From Astropecten irregularis (taxonomy: Eukaryota; Echinodermata; Asteroidea; Paxillosida; Astropectinidae): 64,000 nucleotides of DNA. The translations under genes were made by a program, and so were the position numbers. The stretch covers positions 14,491,217 to 14,555,216 of the forward strand of contig OZ020246.1 in NCBI GenBank assembly GCA_963971285.1, given 5' to 3'. The notes below the pieces were generated by a model. That model saw only the letters and a list, made by a program, of their open reading frames with translations, ran no database searches and was not told the DNA's origin. Position 1 is the stretch's first letter. The number at the start of each line of letters is the position of its first letter. Below are positions 1 to 9,077 of this stretch, piece after piece.

Positions 1-139
1 CCTGCGTGGACAAAAATGAGTTGTGACATGAAATGGTCTTGGATTATGTTTGTCATAGTCAGTAAGATTCGGTCTAGTTCACACCTTCGTGCATAGGTTT
101 GTGCATGGGACCATTGTTAAAGCGCATGAGGATTTTTTT
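1..139 (+). repeat. Interspersed element, copy 1 (cut by window start)
   Basis: These are bases 90-228 of the 228-bp element described at 23184. It begins inside the right arm of the inner stem-loop and ends in seven Ts before AATCC. It shows that element-bearing array continues to the left of the window. Confidence 0.93.
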
Positions 140-597
140 AATCCTATATTTTGAACACGATCTTTGACATCTGGCTGCTCATTTCTGGAGCAAACTCAGG
201 AAAAACAAAATTACACGTGTCTTTTTATTTTCAGTCTAGATCATATATCTGAGTTTTTGAACCTGAAGTCGCCCTGCTTAACGAAATATGCAATGATTTA
301 TAAATCACGTTATGACGTGCTACACTGTATGTGTATTATATATGGCAGGGCGCTGTGCAATCCTATAATTTGAACACGATCTTTGAAAACTGCCTGCTCA
401 TTTCTGGGGAAAATTAAGGAAAAACAAAATTACACGTGTCTTTTTATTTTCAGTGTAGATCATACATCTGAATTTTTGAACCTGAAGTCGACCTGCTTAG
501 CGAAATCTGGAATGATTTATAAATCACGTTATGACGTGCTACACTGTATGTGTATTATGGTAGCACGCAGTCTAATCCTATATTTTGAACACGATCT

Positions 598-816
598 TTG
601 AAAACTGCCTGCTCATTTCTGGGGAAAATTCAGGGAAAACAAAATGACACGTGTCTTTTTATTTTCAGTGTAGATCATATATCTGAATTTTTTAGCCTGA
701 AGTCGGCCTGCATAGCGAAATCTGTAATGTTTTATAAATCACGTTATGACGTGCTACACTGTATGTGTATTAAATATGGCAGCACGCAGTCTAATCCTAT
801 ATTTTGAACACGATCT
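598..816 (+). repeat. Example monomer: 'GACACG' class (219 bp)
   Basis: This class reads AAAATGACACGTG where most read AAAATTACACGTG, has AGCCTGAAGTCGG with CTGCATAGCG, and ends TATTAAATATGGCAGCACG. It recurs at 11903, 13208, 16466, 17771, 25179, 26706, 29118, 30645, 33057, 34584 and 38407. A sub-form with ATTCATGG and a changed tail is at 9293, 14076 and 18639. Confidence 0.85.
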
Positions 817-1035
817 TTGAAAACTGCCTGCTAATTTCTGGGGAAAATTCAGGGAAAACAAAATTACACGTGTCTTTTTATTTTCAGTGTAGATCATATA
901 TCTGAATTTTTGAACCTGAAGTCGCCCTGCTTAGCGAAATATGCAATGATTTATCAATCACGTTATGACGTGCTACACTGTATGTGTATCATATATGGTA
1001 GCACGCAGTCTTATCCTATAATTTGAACACGATCT
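817..1035 (+). repeat. Example monomer: CTGCTAATTTCTGG class
   Basis: It is marked by CTGCTAATTTC in place of CTGCTCATTTC, which puts a TAA in the otherwise open frame. Related copies also carry GGGGAACATTC, at 12122, 13427, 16685, 17990, 22331, 25398, 29337, 33276 and 38626. It normally follows the GACACG class, so the pair acts as a linked module. Confidence 0.85.
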
Positions 1036-1955
1036 TTGAAAACTGCCTGCTCATTTCTGGGTCAAACTCAGGAAAAACAAAATTACACGTGTCTTTTTAT
1101 TTTCAGTGCAGATCATATATCTGAAATTTTTAGCCTGAAGTCGGCCTGTATAGCGAAATCTGTAATGTTTTATAAATCACGTTATGACGTGCTACACTGT
1201 ATGTGTATTATATATGACAGGGCGCTGTCCAATCCTATAATTTGAACTCGATCTTTGAAAACTGCCTGCTCATTTCTGGGGAAAATTAAGGAAAAACAAA
1301 ATTACACGTGTCTTTTAATTTTCAGTGTAGATCATACATCTGAATTTTTTAACTTGAAGTCGCCCTGCTTAGCGAAATCTGGAATGATTTATAAATCACG
1401 TTATGACGTGCTACACTGTATGTGTATTATGGTAGCACGCAGTCTAATCCTATATTTTGAACACGATCTTTGAAAACTGCCTCCTCATTTCTGGGTAAAA
1501 CTCAGGAAAACAAAATTACAAGTGTCTTTTTATTTTCAGTGTAGATCATATATCTGAATTTTTTAGCCTGAAGTCGGCCTGCATAGCGAAATCTGTAATG
1601 TTTTATAAATCACGTTATGACGTGCTACACTGTATGTGTATTATATATGACAGCGCGCTGTCCAATCCTATATTTTGAACACGATCTTTGAAAACTGCCT
1701 GCTCATTTCTGGGGAAAATTCAGGGAAAACAAAATTACACGTGTCTTTTTATTTTCAGTGTAGATCATACATCTGAATTTTTGAACCTGAAGTCGCCCTG
1801 CTTAACGAAATATGCAATGATTTATAAATCACGTTATGACGTGCTACACTGTATGTGTATTATATATGGCAGGGCGCTGTGCAATCCTATAATTTGAACA
1901 CGATCTTTGAAAACTGCCTGCTCATTTCTGGGGAAAATTAAGGAAAAACAAAACT

Positions 1956-1963
1956 ACACGTGT
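1956..1963. other. 8-bp palindrome ACACGTGT (E-box core), example
   Basis: This perfect palindrome contains CACGTG. It lies between an A-rich tract (GGAAAAACAAAA) and a T-rich tract (CTTTTTATTTTC), making a quasi-palindrome of about 33 bp. Most monomers keep it; the pre-element and some other monomers read ACACTTGT, ACACATGT or ACAAGTGT. Confidence 0.85.
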
Positions 1964-2037
1964 CTTTTTATTTTCAGTGTAGATCATACATCTGAATTTT
2001 TGAACCTGAAGTCGACCTGCTTAGCGAAATCTGGAAT

Positions 2038-2049
2038 GATTTATAAATC
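2038..2049. other. 12-bp palindrome GATTTATAAATC, example
   Basis: Perfect self-complementary 12-mer in monomers with the GATTTATAAATCACG form. Classes with TGTTTTATAAATC, GATTTATGAATC or GATTTATATATC keep only part of it. Confidence 0.85.
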
Positions 2050-2062
2050 ACGTTATGACGTG
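2049..2062. other. Dyad CACGT-TATG-ACGTG, example
   Basis: Five-base arms CACGT and ACGTG are separated by TATG. It abuts the preceding 12-bp palindrome and is among the most constant parts of the monomer. The edge monomer form CACGTTACGACGTG changes only the loop. Confidence 0.85.
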
Positions 2063-2086
2063 CTACACTGTATGTGTATTATATAT

Positions 2087-2100
2087 GACAGCGCGCTGTC
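2087..2100. other. 14-bp palindrome GACAGCGCGCTGTC, example
   Basis: Perfect 14-bp palindrome with GC-rich core, lying just before the monomer junction. It is found in one of the three tail types; a second tail type has the imperfect GACAGGGCGCTGTC and the third is GGCAGCACGCAGTC. It always lies directly upstream of full element copies. Confidence 0.87.
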
Positions 2101-2125
2101 CAATCCTATATTTTGAACACGATCT

Positions 2126-3429
2126 TTGAAAACTGCCTGCTCATTTCTGGGGGAAATTAAGGAAAAACAAAATTACACGTGTCTTTTTATTTTCAGTGTA
2201 GATCATACATCTGAATTTTTGAACCTGAAGTCGCCCTGCTTAGCGAAATCTGGAATGATTTATAAATCACGTTATGACGTGCTACACTGTATGTGTATTA
2301 TGGTAGCACGCAGTCTAATCCGATATTTTGAACACGATCTTTGAAAACTGCCTGCTCATTTCTGGGGAAAATTTAGGGAAAACAAAATTACACGTGTCTT
2401 TTTATTTTCAGTGTAGATCATATATCTGAATTTTTGAACCTGAAGTCGCCCTGCTTAACGAAATATGCAATGATTTATGAATCACGTTATGACGTGCTAC
2501 ACTGTATGTGTATTATATATGGCAGCACGCAGTCTAATCCTATATTTTGAACACAATCTTTAAAAACTGCCTGCTCATTTCTGGGTAAAACTCAGGAAAA
2601 CAAAATTACACGTGTCTTTTTATTTTCAGTGTAGATTATATATCTGAATTTTTTAGCCTGAAGTCGGCCTGCATAGCGAAATCTGTAATGTTTTATAAAT
2701 CACGTTATGACGTGCTACACTGTATGTGTTTTATATATGACAGCGCGCTGTCCAATCCTATATTTTGAACACGATCTTTGAAAACTGCCTTCTCATTTCT
2801 GGGGAAAATTAAGGAAAAACAAAATTACACGTGTCTTTTTATTTTCAGTGTAGATCATACATCTGAATTTGTGAACCTGAAGTCGCCCTGCTTAGCGAAA
2901 TCTGGAAGGATTTATAAATCACGTTATGACGTGCTACACTGTATGTGTATTATGGTAGCACGCAGTCTAATCCTATATTTTGAACACGATCTTTGAAAAC
3001 TGCCTGCTCATTTCTGGGGAAAATTCCGGGAAAACAAAATTACACGTGTCTTTTTATTTTCAGTGTAGATCAAACATCTCAATTTTTGAACCCGAAGTCG
3101 CCCTGCTTAGCGAAATATGCAATGATTTATAAATCACGTTATGACGTGCTACACTGGATGTGTATTATATATGGCAGCACGCAGTCTAATCCTATAATTT
3201 GAACACGATCTTTGAAAACTGCCTGCTCATTTCTGGGTCAAACTCAGGAAAACAAAATTACACGTGTCTTTTTATTTTCAGTGTAGATTATATATCTGAA
3301 TTTTTTAGCCTGAAGTCGGCCTGCATAGCGAAATCTGTAATGTTTTATAAATCACGTTATGACGTGCTACACTGTATGTGTATTATATATGACAGCGCGC
3401 TGTCCAATCCTATATTTTGAACACGATCT
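2126..3429 (+). repeat. Six-monomer HOR, copy 1 (1304 bp, A-B-C-D-E-F)
   Basis: Monomers A 2126 (215 bp), B 2341, C 2560 (218), D 2778 (215), E 2993 and F 3212 (218). Marks are: A, GGGGGAAATTAAGG and AATCCGATATTTTG; B, AAATTTAGGG; C, GGGTAAAACTCAGG; D, CTGCCTTCTC and TGGAAGG; E, AGATCAAACATCTC and CACTGGATG; F, GGGTCAAACTCAGG with AGCCTGAAG. The unit is repeated directly afterwards. Confidence 0.92.
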
Positions 3430-4733
3430 TTGAAAACTGCCTGCTCATTTCTGGGGGAAATTAAGGAAAAACAAAATTACACGTGTCTTTTTATTTTCAG
3501 TGTAGATCATACATCTGAATTTTTGAACCTGAAGTCGCCCTGCTTAGCGAAATCTGGAATGATTTATAAATCACGTTATGACGTGCTACACTGTATGTGT
3601 ATTATGGTAGCACGCAGTCTAATCCGATATTTTGAACACGATCTTTGAAAACTGCCTGCTCATTTCTGGGGAAAATTTAGGGAAAACAAAATTACACGTG
3701 TCTTTTTATTTTCAGTGTAGATCATATATCTGAATTTTTGAACCTGAAGTCGCCCTGCTTAACGAAATATGCAATGATTTATGAATCACGTTATGACGTG
3801 CTACACTGTATGTGTATTATATATGGCAGCACGCAGTCTAATCCTATATTTTGAACACGATCTTTAAAAACTGCCTGCTCATTTCTGGGTAAAACTCAGG
3901 AAAACAAAATTACACGTGTCTTTTTATTTTCAGTGTAGATTATATATCTGAATTTTTTAGCCTGAAGTCGGCCTGCATAGCGAAATCTGTAATGTTTTAT
4001 AAATCACGTTATGACGTGCTACACTGTATGTGTATTATATATGACAGCGCGCTGTCCAATCCTATATTTTGAACACGATCTTTGAAAACTGCCTTCTCAT
4101 TTCTGGGGAAAATTAAGGAAAAACAAAATTACACGTGTCTTTTTATTTTCAGTGTAGATCATACATCTGAATTTTTGAACCTGAAGTCGCCCTGCTTAGC
4201 GAAATCTGGAAGGATTTATAAATCACGTTATGACGTGCTACACTGTATGTGTATTATGGTAGCACGCAGTCTAATCCTATATTTTGAACACGATCTTTGA
4301 AAACTGCCTGCTCATTTCTGGGGAAAATTCCGGGAAAACAAAATTACACGTGTCTTTTTATTTTCAGTGTAGATCAAACATCTCAATTTTTGAACCCGAA
4401 GTCGCCCTGCTTAGCGAAATATGCAATGATTTATAAATCACGTTATGACGTGCTACACTGGATGTGTATTATATATGGCAGCACGCAGTCTAATCCTATA
4501 ATTTGAACACGATCTTTGAAAACTGCCTGCTCATTTCTGGGTCAAACTCAGGAAAACAAAATTACACGTGTCTTTTTATTTTCAGTGTAGATTATATATC
4601 TGAATTTTTTAGCCTGAAGTCGGCCTGCATAGCGAAATCTGTAATGTTTTATAAATCACGTTATGACGTGCTACACTGTATGTGTATTATATATGACAGC
4701 GCGCTGTCCAATCCTATATTTTGAACACGATCT
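3430..4733 (+). repeat. Six-monomer HOR, copy 2 (1304 bp)
   Basis: Monomers at 3430, 3645, 3864, 4082, 4297 and 4516 repeat the A-F order of 2126-3429. By eye only a few bases differ, for example copy 1 reads AATTTGTGAACC near 2868 and copy 2 AATTTTTGAACC. This points to recent duplication. Confidence 0.92.
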
Positions 4734-5385
4734 TTGAAAACTGCCTTCTCATTTCTGGGGAAAATTAAGGAAAAACAAAATTACACGTGTCTTTTTATTT
4801 TCAGTGTAGATCATACATCTGAATTTTTGAACCTGAAGTCGCCCTGCTTAGCGAAATCTGGAAGGATTTATAAATCACGTTATGACGTGCTACACTGTAT
4901 GTGTATTATGGTAGCACGCAGTCTAATCCTATATTTTGAACACGATCTTTGAAAACTGCCTGCTCATTTCTGGGGAAAATTCCGGGAAAACAAAATTACA
5001 CGTGTCTTTTTATTTTCAGTGTAGATCAAACATCTCAATTTTTGAACCTGAAGTCGCCCTGCTTAGCGAAATATGCAATGATTTATAAATCACGTTATGA
5101 CGTGCTACACTGGATGTGTATTATATATGGCAGCACGCAGTCTAATCCTATAATTTGAACACGATCTTTGAAAACTGCCTGCTCATTTCTGGGTCAAACT
5201 CAGGAAAACAAAATTACACGTGTCTTTTTATTTTCAGTGTAGATTATATATCTGAATTTTTTAGCCTGAAGTCGGCCTGCATAGCGAAATCTGTAATGTT
5301 TTATGAATCACGTTATGACGTGCTACACTGTATGTGTATTATATATGACAGCGCGCTGTCCAATCCTATATTTTGAACACGATCT
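4082..5385 (+). repeat. Dimer of D-E-F trimers, copy 1 (2 x 652 bp)
   Basis: Trimers at 4082 and 4734 lack the A, B and C monomers. They differ by marks: the first has GAACCCGAAG in E and TTATAAATC in F, the second GAACCTGAAG in E and TTATGAATC in F. The first trimer is shared with the second half of the HOR at 3430, so this feature overlaps it. Confidence 0.9.
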
Positions 5386-6689
5386 TTGAAAACTGCCTTC
5401 TCATTTCTGGGGAAAATTAAGGAAAAACAAAATTACACGTGTCTTTTTATTTTCAGTGTAGATCATACATCTGAATTTTTGAACCTGAAGTCGCCCTGCT
5501 TAGCGAAATCTGGAAGGATTTATAAATCACGTTATGACGTGCTACACTGTATGTGTATTATGGTAGCACGCAGTCTAATCCTATATTTTGAACACGATCT
5601 TTGAAAACTGCCTGCTCATTTCTGGGGAAAATTCCGGGAAAACAAAATTACACGTGTCTTTTTATTTTCAGTGTAGATCAAACATCTCAATTTTTGAACC
5701 CGAAGTCGCCCTGCTTAGCGAAATATGCAATGATTTATAAATCACGTTATGACGTGCTACACTGGATGTGTATTATATATGGCAGCACGCAGTCTAATCC
5801 TATAATTTGAACACGATCTTTGAAAACTGCCTGCTCATTTCTGGGTCAAACTCAGGAAAACAAAATTACACGTGTCTTTTTATTTTCAGTGTAGATTATA
5901 TATCTGAATTTTTTAGCCTGAAGTCGGCCTGCATAGCGAAATCTGTAATGTTTTATAAATCACGTTATGACGTGCTACACTGTATGTGTATTATATATGA
6001 CAGCGCGCTGTCCAATCCTATATTTTGAACACGATCTTTGAAAACTGCCTTCTCATTTCTGGGGAAAATTAAGGAAAAACAAAATTACACGTGTCTTTTT
6101 ATTTTCAGTGTAGATCATACATCTGAATTTTTGAACCTGAAGTCGCCCTGCTTAGCGAAATCTGGAAGGATTTATAAATCACGTTATGACGTGCTACACT
6201 GTATGTGTATTATGGTAGCACGCAGTCTAATCCTATATTTTGAACACGATCTTTGAAAACTGCCTGCTCATTTCTGGGGAAAATTCCGGGAAAACAAAAT
6301 TACACGTGTCTTTTTATTTTCAGTGTAGATCAAACATCTCAATTTTTGAACCTGAAGTCGCCCTGCTTAGCGAAATATGCAATGATTTATAAATCACGTT
6401 ATGACGTGCTACACTGGATGTGTATTATATATGGCAGCACGCAGTCTAATCCTATAATTTGAACACGATCTTTGAAAACTGCCTGCTCATTTCTGGGTCA
6501 AACTCAGGAAAACAAAATTACACGTGTCTTTTTATTTTCAGTGTAGATTATATATCTGAATTTTTTAGCCTGAAGTCGGCCTGCATAGCGAAATCTGTAA
6601 TGTTTTATGAATCACGTTATGACGTGCTACACTGTATGTGTATTATATATGACAGCGCGCTGTCCAATCCTATATTTTGAACACGATCT
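5386..6689 (+). repeat. Dimer of D-E-F trimers, copy 2 (2 x 652 bp)
   Basis: Trimers at 5386 and 6038 repeat the alternating marks of 4082-5385 in the same order (CCCGAAG/TAAATC, then CCTGAAG/TGAATC). The pair was therefore duplicated as a 1304-bp block after the two trimers had diverged. Confidence 0.9.
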
Positions 6690-7775
6690 TTGAAAACTGC
6701 CTGCTCATTTCTGGGGGAAATTAAGGAAAAACAAAATTACACGTGTCTTTTTATTTTCAGTGTAGATCATACATCTGAATTTTTGAACCTGAAGTCGCCC
6801 TGCTTAGCGAAATCTGGAATGATTTATAAATCACGTTATGACGTGCTACACTGTATGTGTATTATGGTAGCACGCAGTCTAATCCGATATTTTGAACACG
6901 ATCTTTGAAAACTGCCTGCTCATTTCTGGGGAAAATTTAGGGAAAACAAAATTACACGTGTCTTTTTATTTTCAGTATAGATCATATATCTGAATTTTTG
7001 AACCTGAAGTCGCCCTGCTTAACGAAATATGCAATGATTTATGAATCACGTTATGACGTGCTACACTGTATGTGTATTATATATGACAGCGCGCTGTCCA
7101 ATCCTATATTTTGAACACGATCTTTAAAAACTGCCTGCTCATTTCTGGGTAAAACTCAGGAAAACAAAATTACACGTGTCTTTTTATTTTCAGTGTAGAT
7201 TATATATCTGAATTTTTTAGCCTGAAGTCGGCCTGCATAGCGAAATCTGTAATGTTTTATAAATCACGTTATGACGTGCTACACTGTATGTGTATTATAT
7301 ATGACAGCGCGCTGTCCAATCCTATATTTTGAACACGATCTTTGAAAACTGCCTTCTCATTTCTGGGGAAAATTAAGGAAAAACAAAATTACACGTGTCT
7401 TTTTATTTTCAGTGTAGATCATACATCTGAATTTTTGAACCTGAAGTCGCCCTGCTTAGCGAAATCTGGAAGGATTTATAAATCACGTTATGACGTGCTA
7501 CACTGTATGTGTATTATGGTAGCACGCAGTCTAATCCTATATTTTGAACACGATCTTTGAAAACTGCCTGCTCATTTCTGGGGAAAATTCAGGGAAAACA
7601 AAATTACACGTGTCTTTTTATTTTCAGTGTAGATCAAACATCTCAATTTTTGAACCTGAAGTCGCCCTGCTTAGCGAAATATGCAATGATTTATAAATCA
7701 CGTTATGACGTGCTACACTGGATGTGTATTATATATGGCAGCACGCAGTCTAATCCTATAATTTGAACACGATCT
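6690..7775 (+). repeat. A-B-C-D-E partial HOR (5 monomers)
   Basis: Monomers at 6690, 6905, 7124, 7342 and 7557 follow the six-monomer order but lack F. The B monomer ends in GACAGCGCGCTGTCC rather than the usual GGCAGCACGCAG, and the E monomer has ATTCAGGG rather than ATTCCGGG. This marks the transition to the next HOR family. Confidence 0.87.
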
Positions 7776-9077
7776 TTGAAAACTGCCTGCTCATTTCTGG
7801 GTCAAACTCAGGAAAAACAAAATTACACGTGTCTTTTTATTTTCAGTGTAGATCATACATCTGAATTTTTGAACCTGAAGTCGACCTGCTTAGCGAAATC
7901 TGGAATGATTTATAAATCACGTTATGACGTGCTACACTGTATGTGTTTTATATATGACAGCGCGCTGTCCAATCCTATATTTTGAACACGATCTTTGAAA
8001 ACTGCCTGCTCATTTCTGTGGACAATTAAGGAAAAACAAAATTATACGTGTCTTTTTATTTTCAGTGTAGATCATACATCTGAATTTTTGAACCTGAAGT
8101 CGACCTGCTTAGCGAAATCTGGAATGATTTATAAATCACGTTATGACGTGCTACACTGTATGTGTATTATGGTAGCACGCAGTCTAATCCTATATTTTGA
8201 ACACGATCTTTGAAAACTGCCTGCTCATTTCTGGGGGAAATTAAGGAAAAACAAAATTACACGTGTCTTTTTATTTTCAGTGTAGATCATACATCTGAAT
8301 TTTTGAACCTGAAGTCGCCCTGCTTAGCGAAATCTGGAATGATTTATAAATCACGTTATGACGTGCTACACTGTATGTGTATTATGGTAGCACGCAGTCT
8401 AATCCGATATTTTGAACACGATCTTTGAAAACTGCCTGCTCATTTCTGGGGAAAATTCAGGGAAAACAAAATTACACGTGTCTTTTTATTTTCAGTGTAG
8501 ATCATATATCTGAATTTTTTAGCCTGAAGTCGGCCTGCATAGCGAAATCTGTAATGTTTTATAAATTACGTTATGACGTGCTACACTGTATGTGTATTAT
8601 ATATGACAGCGCGCTGTCCAATCCTATATTTTGAACACGATCTTTGAAAACTGCCTTCTCATTTCTGGGGAAAATTAAGGAAAAACAAAATTACACGTGT
8701 CTTTTTATTTTCAGTGTAGATCATACATCTGAATTTTTGAACCTGAAGTCGCCCTGCTGGGCGAAATCTGGAAGGATTTATAAATCACGTTATGACGTGC
8801 TACACTGTATGTGTATTATGGTAGCACGCAGTCTAATCCTATATTTTGAACACGATCTTTGAAAACTGCCTGCTCATTTCTGGGGAAAATTCAGGGAAAA
8901 CAAAATTACACGTGTCTTTTTATTTTCAGTGTAGATCAAACATCTCAATTTTTGAACCTGAAGTCGCCCTGCTTAGCGAAATATGCAATGATTTATAAAT
9001 CACGTTATGACGTGCTACACTGGATGTGTATTATATATGACAGCGCGCTGTCCAATCCTATATTTTGAACACGATCT
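7776..9077 (+). repeat. Transitional block of 6 monomers with hybrids
   Basis: Monomers at 7776, 7995, 8210, 8425, 8644 and 8859. The 7776 monomer joins a GGGTCAAACTCAGG head to a GTCGACCTGC tail. The 8425 monomer joins the head of the 10379 type to the tail of the 10598 type, so one monomer was lost in register. Order matches 18858-20158 apart from that loss. Confidence 0.85.
7995..8209 (+). repeat. Example monomer: CTGTGGACAATTAAGG class (215 bp)
   Basis: It carries CTGTGGACAATT in place of CTGGGGAAAATT and the GTCGAC palindrome in the middle. It is a hallmark of the 4.6-4.8 kb HOR and is found repeatedly from 7995 to 21901 (for example 9078, 9949, 11688, 12993, 13861, 14732). I did not see it in domains II or III. 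Confidence 0.85.

Larger units (their letters stand above)
140..2125 (+). repeat. Left-edge monomer block (9 monomers)
   Basis: Monomers start at 164, 383, 598, 817, 1036, 1255, 1470, 1688 and 1907. The first is the specialised post-element monomer (GACATCTGGCTG in place of GAAAACTGCCTG). The block mixes classes that elsewhere belong to different HORs. Its order from 383 to 1470 reappears at 38192-39279 inside domain II, so it looks like an older or source arrangement. Confidence 0.85.

Noticed and set aside
480-510. CENP-B box (TTCGNNNNANNCGGG)
   Set aside because: The nearest match is minus-strand TTCGCTAAGCAGGGC. It has G for the central A and GGGC for CGGG, so the required bases fail.
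480-520. Hammerhead ribozyme
   Set aside because: CCTGAAGTC followed by GCGAAAT looks like a CUGANGA...GAAA core, but the last A of the first motif is absent. The required stem II pairs do not form, and no properly placed cleavage site with stems I and III was found.
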